Source of the DNA: Cheilinus undulatus
Lineage: Eukaryota > Chordata > Actinopteri > Labriformes > Labridae
NCBI RefSeq assembly: GCF_018320785.1
Contig: NC_054873.1
Coordinates: forward strand, 31,028,196 to 31,092,195
Direction of reading: 5' to 3'
Length of the DNA: 64,000 nt
Part shown: in pieces, positions 37,637 through 49,000 of the stretch
How the letters are laid out: the number at the start of each line of letters is the position of its first letter
Numbering within the stretch: position 1 is the first letter of the stretch
Program-made: the position numbers and the translations under genes
Notes under the pieces: model-generated
Told to the model about the DNA's origin: nothing
Databases searched by the model: none
The model's input: the letters and a program-made list of their open reading frames with translations, nothing else

Positions 37637-37939
37637 TCGGTAACGGGTCCGCCCATCTCTCTACGCTACATGACCATATAAGGAAGAAGGGCGCCTGAGC
37701 TTCCCTTGCTCCATCTCTGCTTTATTTGGTTACATACCTATTCTGTGGCTTTCTTCAGACTACACAGGCACAGAGAGATTATCAGGCTGTCATGAAATTG
37801 AAATAAAAGGGCTCAGAGAGCCTACCAATAAAATACTTGATGCTCTATCTGAAGAAGTGTTTTACTGATGTTAATATGTTTAGTGTAAGAAAGCTCAGCA
37901 ATGCCTGGAATTTTGTGGGCTTTGTGTCTCCATTTGGCA

Positions 37940-38110
37940 GGGGTGGAAAAAGTAGGTATTTTACTTATATGAAAATACAGTTACTCTGGCAAAAATTTAC
38001 CTGGACATTAAGTACAGTTAAAAAAACAAAACCTGACAAACTCAAGTAAAAGTAAAAAGTATTTGATTTAAAGTTTACTTTCAGTACTTGAGCGCTAAGT
38101 AACTGCTAGT
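37940..38110 (+). repeat. dispersed 'AAAATACAGTTACTCTGG' repeat copy
   Basis: Begins ggggtggaaaaagtaggtat, continues aaaatacagttactctgg and has ctcaagtaaaagtaaaaagt. This is the clearest fourth copy of the family also found in introns of the titin-like gene. Confidence 0.6.
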
Positions 38111-38239
38111 GCAGAATGATTTGTGATGCAATTGCATTTTTTTCCAATATTTCATTTGCAATTGGGCATGCAGTTATTTTTTAAGCTCCTGTATTGTTCA
38201 ACAAACGTAAGCAATAAATCAGCCTTAATTATAGCTACT

Positions 38240-38912
38240 ATACTATAAGCCCAGATCAGTGGAGGACTGCAGTGATGGTTGTCCTTTTGGAACTTTGTCC
38301 GATCTCCACACAGGATCTCTGGAGCTCATTCAGAGTGACCATCGGGTTCTTGGTCACCTCTCTAACTAAGGCCCTTCTCCCCTTATTGCTCAGTTTGGCC
38401 AGGCTACCAGCTCTTGAGAGTCCTGGTTGTGCCACACTTCTTCTATTTGAGAGGCCACTGCTCTTGGGAACCTTCAGTGCAATGGAATATTTTGTCAGCC
38501 TTCCCAAGATCTGTGCCTTGCAGTAATTCTGTCTTTTAGCTCTTTGAGCACTTCCCTTGACCCCATGGCTTGGTTTTTGCTCTGATATGCATCGTCAGCT
38601 GGGATGCCTTCTATAGAACGGTGTGTGCCTTTCCAGATCATGTCCAGACAATTTTATTTACCACAGGTGGACTCCAATCAAGGTGTACAAACATCTCGGT
38701 AATGATGTAAGAGAAATTGGAGGAACTTAAACTAAATTTAGTGTTGTTGCAAAAGGTCTGAACACTTATTTTTAATACATTTTCAAAATTATCAAAAATT
38801 CAGTTTTCACTTCATCATGATGAGGCACTGAGTGTAGATTAATGAGAACAAAAATGATTGTAAACAACTGAAAAAAGTGAAGCGTGTCTGAGCATTTCCG
38901 TATGCCCTGTAT
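38240..38912 (-). mobile_element. Tc1-like transposon fossil, transposase N-terminal part only
   Basis: On the minus strand, 38256-38507 encodes an open 83-residue piece with the Tc1 DNA-binding hallmarks LSNKGRRALVREVTKNP and TLNELQRS..EIG. The right flank (accacaggtggactccaatcaag, ggtctgaacacttattt, gcatttccgtatgccctgtat) is the left-end/TIR portion of a well-known fish Tc1 type. The catalytic DDE part is missing, so the element is truncated and dead. Confidence 0.8.
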
Positions 38913-39639
38913 ATAAATAGTTCTGATACTTATTTGCTTAAGCCTCTCACCTTGATGCCTCTACTGTAGATTATTTTTTGTGTTTGTGTGTCCTGCCTAC
39001 CTGCCTGTCAACAAAAATCAGTATCTTTTAAACTGGAATGACTTGCAAATAAACTGGAGCTATGACACACTATTTAGGATCAACATCAGGATGATGAGAG
39101 AGAGAGAGAGCAGTTTATTTTTAAGAAAGAAATGAAATATAGACAGCAGTAGTTCATAGAGGCTAAACAGTGCAGCATAACACTGCACAAGTCCAAATTC
39201 CAACCATAAAAGTTTAATGATCTTGATCGTAAATTAGATTTAAGGCACACATTTCAAATATTCAGTGACTAATTCAAGGTGCTCGGAGTGCATAAAATAC
39301 CATAAAAATAGAGCTTTTTATAAAAAAAAAACCCAAACCCCTTGAGGTTTGGGCTGAGCTTATGACTTCCTTGGTAAAGAAATGTTTAATACAGTTAAAC
39401 AAATTTTCTATGCCAATTTTGATGAGTTAACTTAATCAACTTCCTCCGAAGTGATGATGAAGTGCTGGGGATTGAAGGCACCAAACTGGAATCTCACCTT
39501 GGGTCATAAAACGGCTAGAGCCGGATAGTTTTGACAATTAGAAGATAAGAAATAAGTTAACAACATAACATACCTGTAATGATTTGAAAAAATAAAAAGT
39601 TTTTCCACTACTTAGAAATGTTGACATCAGTTTCAATAA

Positions 39640-40000
39640 AGATTTTTAGAGTCATTAAAAGTGTTTTATTATGCAAAACAAACTTTTTCAGGCTTTTCTA
39701 ACAAATTATGTGCCCCTGGCCTGTCCCCAAACTCCATGAATCAGAAAAATCCCCCCCACACACTTTTCAGAAAATGTGTGCTGAAATGAGCCATTCTCAG
39801 ATTTTTCCCTCATGATGTCATGTGGGGAGTTAGCACCGCCCCCAGCTCATTCTGAAGAAGACTGAAACAGAGGGGTTTTTTTAGACATGCAAAAATCTCA
39901 TATTAGAGTGTTTTTTCAGCAACGAACTTCACAGGCATGTTTTGGGGACCTCTGAGACCAATATAAACTTGTCTTAAAAGGGAAAATATGTGACCTTTAA
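39640..40000. repeat. dispersed teleost repeat ending 'gtgacctttaa'
   Basis: Contains aattatgtgcccctggcctgt, gatgtcatgtggggagtta and gggaaaatatgtgacctttaa, blocks I recall as repeated across fish genomes. Ends are approximate and there is no ORF. Confidence 0.45.
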
Positions 40001-40625
40001 TTACACATGGTTTTATCATGTGCTTCTTGTAATAGTGTTACTAGACACTTTTGCACCACGAGTGACGTTAAACATTCAGTAAGTCACTTTCTGCCTTTGG
40101 AAGTAGCTGTGACCTTTGTTTGACAGATGTGCTTAATTCAATTGAGGAGCCCTTCCTAGGTCAGAGTTCACCTGTCTGTATGGCTGTACCACCTTGGAGT
40201 GAATAAATAGTTCGAAATTATACTGTGTAAAGCCAGTTCATTATAAATGCACAAGATTAAACAGTTTTTACATAAAAATAAAGAGTACATATTAATAATC
40301 TCCATAAAGTAATAAGTTGTGGGATCTAATTAGAAATGTTGAGTTAAAATTTACCCAGTTTATTTGTGTATATTGCAGTGTTTATTTGCTCAAAATATTA
40401 AGTAAAAATAGGTGCAAATTGTTTCCTGAGTAGATTTTATAGCTCGTTTTTTCCAGTGTAAGCTTATGACAAGTTAAAGAGATATTTTAAAACTCAGTCC
40501 AGTAATATAACACTTGAGTTCAGTGTCAGTGTGTATGAATGTTTTTTGTTTTCCCTAAAGGAAAAAGAAAACGAAGAGAAAAAGAAACTGATACAATCGT
40601 CTAACAGAGTCTAATCCTGGGAGTT

Positions 40626-41078
40626 TCAAATGTACAATTCATTCACATTAACATACCACTTCAGGAAAGAAGCACAAAAGGAAATGTCCTGGTGTGGTGT
40701 TTCCTGCATTAGTCGCTTGGGGACTCTCGTTTTCCAGGAAAGGCAATCATCATTGTTGTACACCTTTGTTGCCATAGAGACGAGGTTCTTCCCTTCAGGC
40801 TCTGCACTCAGGTACACCCATTCAGGCTCTCCAGTTTCGATGGCGGCTTTGTGGCTTAGGAAGAAGATCCTCCATGGATGTGGTAAATATTTTCTAAAGG
40901 CTGGGCTTGCTGTGAGACCTCTGAGCGGATCCACAGGAGGTCTGTGGAGCTCAGCGACAGCATCAGTCACCCAAAGAGAAGAGCCCCAATCAAAAACCAG
41001 CTGTGTAAACATTTGTTCCTCATCACAACTTTGTTTTGAGAGGGATAAACCTTTAAAGTAAGATTCTGTCATCACCAA
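40626..41078 (-). CDS. unidentified ORF, possibly a terminal exon
   Basis: A 150-codon open frame on the minus strand ending in a stop at 40626. Composition is protein-like (PPVDPLRGLTASPAFRKYLPHPW; GEPEWVYLSAEPEGK; CLSWKTRVPKRLMQETPHQD) and GC content is higher than the flanks. An in-frame stop lies a few codons before the first ATG. A possible acceptor, tgtttacacag, would start an exon at about residue 25 (LVFDWGSSLWV). I do not recognise the protein. It is not HDDC3, the gene expected next to UNC45A in mammals. It may be the last exon of an unplaced minus-strand gene, a relic, or chance. Confidence 0.35.
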   Translation of the reverse strand: MVMTESYFKGLSLSKQSCDEEQMFTQLVFDWGSSLWVTDAVAELHRPPVDPLRGLTASPAFRKYLPHPWRIFFLSHKAAIETGEPEWVYLSAEPEGKNLVSMATKVYNNDDCLSWKTRVPKRLMQETPHQDISFCASFLKWYVNVNELYI

Positions 41079-42284
41079 AACTCATCCTGAATGCACAAAT
41101 ATCTTTCTCAACTCTCTTCATAACACTTTTCACTTTTCAGTCGTACAAAATTTACTGCAGCTTTTTGGTTCACACCAAAATCTATCAGCCTCTCATGACG
41201 AAACAAAACCAAAACAACACCATCTGTCCATGTCGTGTCCCACACAATCTGTTTAATTAATTAATGAAGTGTCAGCTAAGCTCCAGTTTCCATAAACACA
41301 TAAAGAGAGATGGTCCTTTGAAAGAACTTCACAATGGACACACCTGCAAGGTATCATTATGTTTTCTACAATGGATGCTCAGGGTAAATTTACCTGCAGA
41401 GTAATGATCCATTCTTTTCAGCAGTCATGAAGATGCTTGGTTATATAATAATCATAAAAGGCTGCAACGTTTGAGCCAAGCAGTTTATAGGAAAGTACGT
41501 TAGACATACATAAATGCTGCATGATAACACAAGTTAAAATTGGTTTTAAGCATCCAGTAATGGTCATTTTTAAAAATGTGAATCATTAATCATAAAAAAT
41601 AAATAAATGCAATCAAATGGAAACTGATCTGAGAGCAAAGAAAGTTCCTTTTTTAAAATCTGTATCTTTATCAATCATTCAAGACTTGTATGTACCTAAA
41701 TCTATCTAAATAGCTTGGTTTCACTCATTCAAGCCTGTTGGGACAGAATAGATAAATGTACTACTGTGGTCTCAACTGGAGATTTGTTTTCTCATGTTCC
41801 ATGTGATGTTTTAATTGGACTTTTGTATTTTGGACCCTGTGTTGTTTATCAGAGTAGATGATTAAACCAGATACTGCTGACTTACTATCATGGGTACAAC
41901 CCACACAGTAATCGGCTTTGTGATTCTTCTCGCTTAAAGGCTGATCACTCTGCACTGGAAACAAAAGCAACCACCCCCGTACAATATTTGGATCAGGAAA
42001 GTAAGTTTTCTGTGTCTTTCTTGGTATAATTCCCAATAACTGACATTTTATTTTGTTTTGGAGAATTCTTTTTCATTTACTTAGTTTTTCACTAACCATT
42101 TTAGTGAATTAACTTTAATTCAACTGCTTTATATTTTAGCCATCCTATTCCATCTTATTTTCATTGATTGGACTATATTTTACCTTTTTGTCATTATGCT
42201 TTGTTTTATTTTCTTGATATGTGGTATTTTATTGTCTTATTTCCCTCATTTCATTTACTGGCTCTTGATTTTTTTAGTTTGTCC

Positions 42285-43025
42285 TCAAGTTTTTACATTA
42301 CTGCTTCAAACAGAAACACAATATTTCTTTCCACTGTTATGCTGATGTCATACAGTTGTATTTTCCAGTGAAACCAAATAACAAAACACACTTTTCAGGC
42401 TTTACAGATAAATTTCCCTCTCAATAAATGTAAAACCAAATTGCAGACACCTTTGAGTACTTTTTGGCAGCAGCCTTACTTTTGAAAAACACAAACAAAA
42501 TCATCCAGTCCTGTTATCATTACCTCAGCTATGTCCTGTCATGTGCTTTTATAAATGTGCTCAATAAACTAAAATGAACAGAGATATATTGCCAGAATAA
42601 GATTGGTGCTTATTCTTAATGACACACAAATTATTCAATCTTTTATCTGTTGATTGGCTTGATCACTGTAATAGTCTTTTAACAGGTGTAAATCTTCAAA
42701 CAGTCAAAATCTCACATACAAGATAAGAAGATCTCAGACAAGCTACAGGAGTGTCTTCCCTTAAATCACTTTTAAAAACATATCTTAAAGCCTCCTTGTA
42801 ATTTTTTTTTATTCAAACACACATCTAGGTTTTAAATATTTTATCTAATTATCAGTCCTCTTTTATCCTTCCATATAGTCAGTTTTAATTTTTTACCATT
42901 GCTTGTTGTATGTACTTTTAAATCCCTGATTTTTGGCTTTTAACAGGGTTTTTATCACTAGACTTTAATGTTCTGTGAAGCACTTTGTAATGTTGGCTTT
43001 GATAAGTGCTAGACAAATAATTCTT
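42285..43025 (+). mobile_element. L2-like LINE fragment, 3' part
   Basis: Translation of the plus strand gives NISFHCYADVIQLYFPVKP, the YADD-box region of an L2-type reverse transcriptase with the motif decayed. Further on come GLIT..(DWLDHC type) and a 3' tail, ctgtgaagcactttgtaatg ... agtgctagacaaataa, typical of fish LINE 3' ends. Several stops interrupt it; it is 5'-truncated and dead. Confidence 0.65.
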
Positions 43026-43984
43026 TTTTATTATAATATTACTATTTGGGGTAAGGGTAAAAATTTCAGTTGCGATTAATAGTAGGATTTCTGTAGTTGG
43101 TCGCAATTAACTGCACCCTTCATATCGGATTTTAAAATCCCATTATGTTGCATTTTTCTGCTGTCTAAAACTAAGGGTATTCTGTTTGGATACAGACCTT
43201 TATAGGCAAGTCGAAGTGTAAATGAACTCAACCACAGAAAAAAGAGCTTGATATGGACTGAAAAGGAAGTAAGGTGACAATAAAGTAGTTACATCTTTGA
43301 CACCACAAGGTCCAGATGACTTTTGATTCATCTGCTCAGCTGTCTGTGAGTTTTAAAACTGATATAAGACATCAAGGAGCAGTGGTGGACTTATTTTAAA
43401 TCACCATGGCTGCAGGGAGATGCTGATACGGATTAACCAAAGTGTGTTGACTGGAACATATAGCATGTGACATAAAGCAGGGACAAAAAGCATGCAATAA
43501 ATTAATAGTTTAGTTAGAGTTTCAGTTTTTATTAGTATTTTATTTTCATTATATCAATAATAACCCCTTGAAGACTGTTGTATCAGATTTGATACATACT
43601 TTTAAGATACTTCTATCTAATCAATATTATCAATAAATTAAAAAAAAAATCTGAATACAATCTGATAAATGATAAAAACGCCCTCAAGTGGAATAGTAAT
43701 TTAGGAATAATTTGCACTCCTAGCTTACACTCAAATGTGTAGGTCTTGCAGTTTAAATTGTTGTTGATGTATACTAGTTGTCACTTAAATTAAGTTTCTA
43801 TTAAATTCTTCCATATTATTGTACTGCTAACTGCACACAGTCTATGTTTACATGTCAGTGACTCACTTCTTTGCAAATAATATGCGCCTCTCCCTTTCAC
43901 TCTGACTTCAAACAGCATACTCGTCTCCACACCAGGGTTACGGTTCGTATTTTAGTGCATATTTATCTCACAAGCTGAGGCCGT

Positions 43985-44153
43985 TGGCCAATCACGGACT
44001 GATGCGCAGCTCCTCTCCTCCCATAAGCCTTTGCAACAGCTCAGTGGCGCTAGCTGCTAAGCTAGCTGGTTCAGTTGGTAATCTGTCAGCCTGGAGCTAA
44101 AAGCACGCTCACCGCTGGGCTTTACACTCTTCCGGATTACTCGCATTTGATAG
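43985..44153 (+). promoter_or_regulatory. man2a2 promoter and first (noncoding) exon end
   Basis: A GC-rich patch with a CCAAT box (ggccaatcacgg, 43988) and no TATA precedes a donor, TTTGATAG|GTAACG, after 44153. It joins well to the acceptor at 45253. The transcription start is not resolved. Confidence 0.5.
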
Positions 44154-45253
44154 GTAACGTCAGATTTCTTCCTCTGGTTCACAAAGAGATAGGGTCCCAA
44201 GGTCGTTTATGAATATAAACCGAGGCTGAGATAAAAAAAAAGTAAACGGTTAGCCAGGGCTTATCAGTCACGTATTGTCTTAATGTTATCATGCCGTTAC
44301 TTGCTATCGTCTGTACCCTTAGATTTCAATGTACCGTGCAGCACTGGTTTCTCAAGACAGCTGTTAATGTATATTAATCACAAAAGCAAAAGTGTTAAGT
44401 GTATTGTTAAAGAGCTAGCTCACAAACCATGGGATGTTTAAACTAAATGCTGTGAGGTATCGTTGCTAACGTTAGCTTGTTTAGCTGCATATTTGAAATA
44501 TCCAGTATATCTTAAAGTATTCGCGATTATTGAAGCTTGACAGGCTACGTTAATGTTGTCAATGGGCTACACAGTTAAATACATTAACAAGTCGCCGTAT
44601 ATCTGAGTTTATACTGGGTAATGACAGTATGACAAGTATTTTAATGCTCTTGAGTTGAAACATCGTTGTGTTAAATGGCTAACTGCCCTGTGATAAAAGT
44701 CTGACAAGTTGAACATTAACACAAGAGCCATCACCGAGTCAGTCACAGGAACAGTGTGTTTTGCAATCTGATTGTCAATTTTAGGAAGTGTGAATTAAAA
44801 TAGAAGTTGATTATCTGTGGTGTATTTACACGTTTTTTTCTATAGAGCAGGGCTGTAGTCTCTGTCAAACACAACTAACAAAGCAGGTCTATATGGTCTG
44901 ATATACAGTTGTATTTCTGCAGACAGTGAGGCTATTTGTTACTCAGTTTAAGAAAATAAATGCCAGATTATTATCCCACCTCACTGTAGGAATGCTAAAA
45001 TCGTCCCAGCTTGAAGAGAGAGCGGATTAGGATCCTGTTGGATTTGCACAAAGAGGAAAGTAGGGGAACACCCACTACAGAAGAGAGACGAGACTGTGCT
45101 GGGATTTCCAAGATGAAATTACATTTTAGATCTTTAAAGTACTCATTCTACACAGTTTCAATATTTATGCTTGGTCACTGAAAGTTTCTGTCAAGATGGC
45201 TGTGTACATATTTTTGCATGCACCATTTTTTTTAATCCAATCTTTCCTTACAG

Positions 45254-46030
45254 CTGAAGAGGTCCCTCTAAAGTGATTACAACTTGAGATCAAGAGCAGA
45301 CGCACCACCCATGCTGCCACAGTGGATCTGCTGTCACTATGCTACAGAGAGAAGAATAACATTTGTCTCATTTTAATTCCTGGAGTTGCTTCAGACAGAG
45401 TTGAGACCTGCATAAAAAGCTGCTGCTCTAAGCCAAGTTGCTCTTTTTTTTGCCTCAGCCTATTTCTTTGCAGCATAGTGTGCAAACTGTTATGGCTCTG
45501 GAGGCCAACTAAGCTAAAGGACAAAACTGGAGGATTATACTTTGCAGTGGGAGTGAGGACTAGAGCAGTAGAGCGGGCCCACAGTGACAAACATCATGCT
45601 GTGGGGACACTAGGGTCCCTGTTTGAGCCCCCCTCTGTGTGGTGTTTGTTTTTTCTTCTTCTCTGCAGTCTCCTCAGTTTGGATGGTTGAGTACAAGGGC
45701 TACTTTGAAGGAGACCACCGGTGGCTGTGGTTTGGCCAAAGCTGACAGACTGCTTGCCAGCTATTGCTGATTTAAAACACTTGTCCAGTAATACCACTGC
45801 TGTAGCCCACTTCGCTGTGGTCTCCAGTATGGTGAGCGGAGGCTGGAGGCTTCATAGGACTGGAACTGAACCATCAACACTGGTGTAGCTTGTTACTTTC
45901 CATATTTTTTTCAGCACTGTGAAGGATTACATTCCACTTTTCAAGGACTTTTTCCCTTTGTGTGGGGAAAAAACAGACAAGGTCATTTCTTAAAAATCGA
46001 AACCCGGAAAGTGGACTGCTGCAGGGGAGG
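45254..46030 (+). other. man2a2 5' UTR (exon 2) with several short upstream ORFs
   Basis: After the acceptor tttccttacag, 777 nt precede the ATG at 46031. Upstream ATGs open short frames: 45311-45376 (21 codons plus stop), 45596 (5 codons), 45683 (20 codons) and 45829. An internal donor-like CAGTATG|GTGAGC (45830) and an acceptor-like tttttttcag (before 45914) might allow a shorter UTR. Confidence 0.55.
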
Positions 46031-49000
46031 ATGAAGCTGAGGAAACAGGTGACAGTTTGTGGAGGGGCCATATTCTGTGTGGCTGTGTTTTCACTGTATT
46101 TGATGTTGGATCGAGTCCAACATGACCCTGCAAGGCGACAGAATGGCGGGAACTTTCCACGGGTAAGGACATGATTGTAGTGGTATTTTGCATGACTTGT
46201 GAAACCTGCTCTTTGCACTTAAATTTGTTGCACTGATTTTCTGTTGTTTTGTTCTGTGTAGAGGTAGACATAAAGAGTGCTCTAAGGCCCGGAAGCTCAG
46301 GCATTTTACAGATCTTTACACTTAGCCTTACTGACTTTGAAGTGTATTTTTTTTTAGTTCAGATAACCATATGACCAACATGTCTTAATGTACATTTTAT
46401 AAGGCCTGACTGTTCTCCCATGACTTTTTGTTTCAAAAGATTTAAAGTTTTTTGTGTATAACAGATCATTCGATTTCTAGTCATGAAACTGCAACAGAGA
46501 AGAACAATGTGTGTTTGTTTAACAGATGCTTTACGATGTTCTACAGCTGTGTATGATTTTTTTTTTGTGTGTGCGCTTTTGTCTGTAGAGCCAAATCTCT
46601 GTTCTGCAGAACCGGATAGAGCAGCTGGAGCAGCTCCTGGAGGAAAACCACCAAATCATCAGCCACATAAAGGACTCTGTGATGGAGCTCACAGACACAG
46701 GAGCTGTGTCTCCCAGTGGCCACCTGCCTTTCAGAAGTGCCAACGGTTCCTGGGTCCTTCCCTTTGACGGCCGCCCCACTTTCCTCGCTGTAAAGCCCCA
46801 GGATTGCCAATTTGCTGTAGGCAGCCGTAGTCAAACAGACGTTCAGGTGGGCTGAATACATAGTGATATTCTTTATTGTTGCTCGGATTTGGATTTTATA
46901 GCATAGTTATTTTTGGGTCGGATTGTCCTGGAGCAAATGATGAGTTTGTGTTTTGTTTGTAGATGCTGGATGTGTACTCTCTTCTAAAGTTTGACAACCC
47001 TGATGGAGGTGTATGGAAACAAGGCTTTGACATTACTTATGACCCTGAAGAGTGGAATAATGAACCGCTGCAAGTGTTTGTGGTCCCTCACTCCCATAAT
47101 GACCCAGGTGAATGCAGAGGACAAACACAAAGCAAAACTTACTTGAAAACTTATTCTTTTCCGCAGGTAAAAATCATTCTGGTGTGCAGATAAAGTAGCA
47201 CACATGAGGCTTTTACTAATTTTGAGCAAGTATTAGGCTCCCAGAAATAATTAAAAATGGTATTCATTCTTTGTCAATATTATTATTAGCATATATTCGA
47301 CAGGATTTACAGCTTAGCCACAAACAATGCAATATGAAAGATACCGGCATTAGTAAACTCTAGCTATTTAGTTAGAATGCCTTGATTTTTTTTATTGAAT
47401 AACATTCCCATTCCTTTTTTTCTCCAGCCTGCCATATGCTTGTGACAGGCACTGACAGTTATTGATACGTTGACAAGCTGAAAAATGTCCTCAATCAGCT
47501 ACTGAAATAAGCTTCATTCGGGAGCTGAACTTAATTAAACTCCTCGGAGTTTTGCAGTTTTCATGCTCCTATGCTGACTTAACCGATGATAATACAGCCA
47601 GGCTAAGCTGCCATAATGTGAGAGAAGGTTAACTGGTAATGGATTCAAGTTTAAATCCACATAAGATTTTAATCTGTTTAATAAAGCAAAACGTTCTAAT
47701 GCAGTCATGCACACCTTACCAAAAGCTCTGATTTTTCCTTAATATCACCTCAGTTGTGTTGGTTTTGTTTATACACACCTGCAGAAAGGTCTCTTTGTAT
47801 GTGAGGCCTTAATCGGCAAGAATCGACAGGACATTTATTGTTCATGGTATGCTGCACAGTTCAGTACTGAAAGTGCATAGAAAGTACATTTTATTCACTT
47901 TCTTTTAAACTACTCTGCAGCTAAATAGCTTTTCTGAGAGGGAACAGCCATACCTAAATAAAATATGACTTTATTTTTGACCCACTGCTGTGCTTTTTCT
48001 GCAGAGTATGTTACCTGCCCTGTCTTTATGTCTTTGTATTGTCCAGCTAGATAGAAATGTTGTAGGGGAGAAGGTGTATTGCTTCCCAAATAGTCTCATT
48101 TTGTTGTACAGACTGTTGGAAAAAAGTGGTGTGAAAATTGCTCATATTCATCCACTTAATCTCGTTAGGTTGGATCAAGACTTTTGACAAGTACTTCACA
48201 GACCAGACACAACACATTTTAAACAACATGGTGGTGAAGCTGGCCGAGGATCCTCGGAGGAAGTTCATCTGGTCGGAGATTTCATTCTTCTCCAAGTGGT
48301 GGGAGAGCGCAGACATACACAAACAGGAGGCGATGCGCAAGTGAGTCACAGTTGATGATTCCCCATTGGCTGTTGGTGCCTTAAGTCCAGTGTTTAACAC
48401 AATGGGTAGTATCCGCTGGCAGAGTGTGGTAGCTCTAAAAATAGTTTGTTATCTGCTTTAATGTGACTCTGTCTCTTTAGGGCTAGATTATCCTCACCTT
48501 GCTTTCTTAATCCTCTCTGTTCAACAGACTGATCCTCGGAGGGCAGCTGGAGATTGTGACAGGCGGATGGGTGATGACGGACGAAGCAAACGTTCACTAC
48601 TTTGCCATGATAGACCAGCTTATTGAAGGGCATCAGTGGCTGGAGAGAAATCTTGGTACACAGAGATAACTTAAGACTTTAAGTATAGTTAAAGTTTTCC
48701 TTTATCTTTAGATCTAAAATTAAGATGATAACACTGCTTTGTTCTTGATGATAAATCTGAGGCTTTACCCTGCATGCAGCAAGTGTAGCATCTCACTCAG
48801 TGGGTAATAAAATGCTTTGTGCTACTTTCACTGCTTCCTGCTGAGGAGAATTGTTATCTCAAAGATGCATCTCTTCTTTTATCTTCTCCTTAACCTGAAA
48901 TACTCGCTTCCTGCTTGCTGTCCTAGGCATAACTCCCCGCAGCGGGTGGGCTATCGACCCTTTCGGCCACAGCTCAACAATGCCCTTCCTGCTGAAGAGA

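Larger units (their letters stand above)
37487..44090. other. gap between unc45a and man2a2
   Basis: Besides the promoters at each edge, this 6.6-kb gap holds an AAGTA-type repeat (37940-38110), a Tc1-like fossil (38240-38912), a dispersed element (39640-40000), an unidentified minus-strand ORF (40626-41078) and an L2-like LINE fragment (42285-43025). The rest is AT-rich with nothing I recognise. Confidence 0.6.

Noticed and set aside
45322-45690. 122-codon plus-strand frame in the man2a2 leader
   Set aside because: No ATG at its start and no recognisable protein; it overlaps upstream ORFs in other frames and sits in the 5' UTR.
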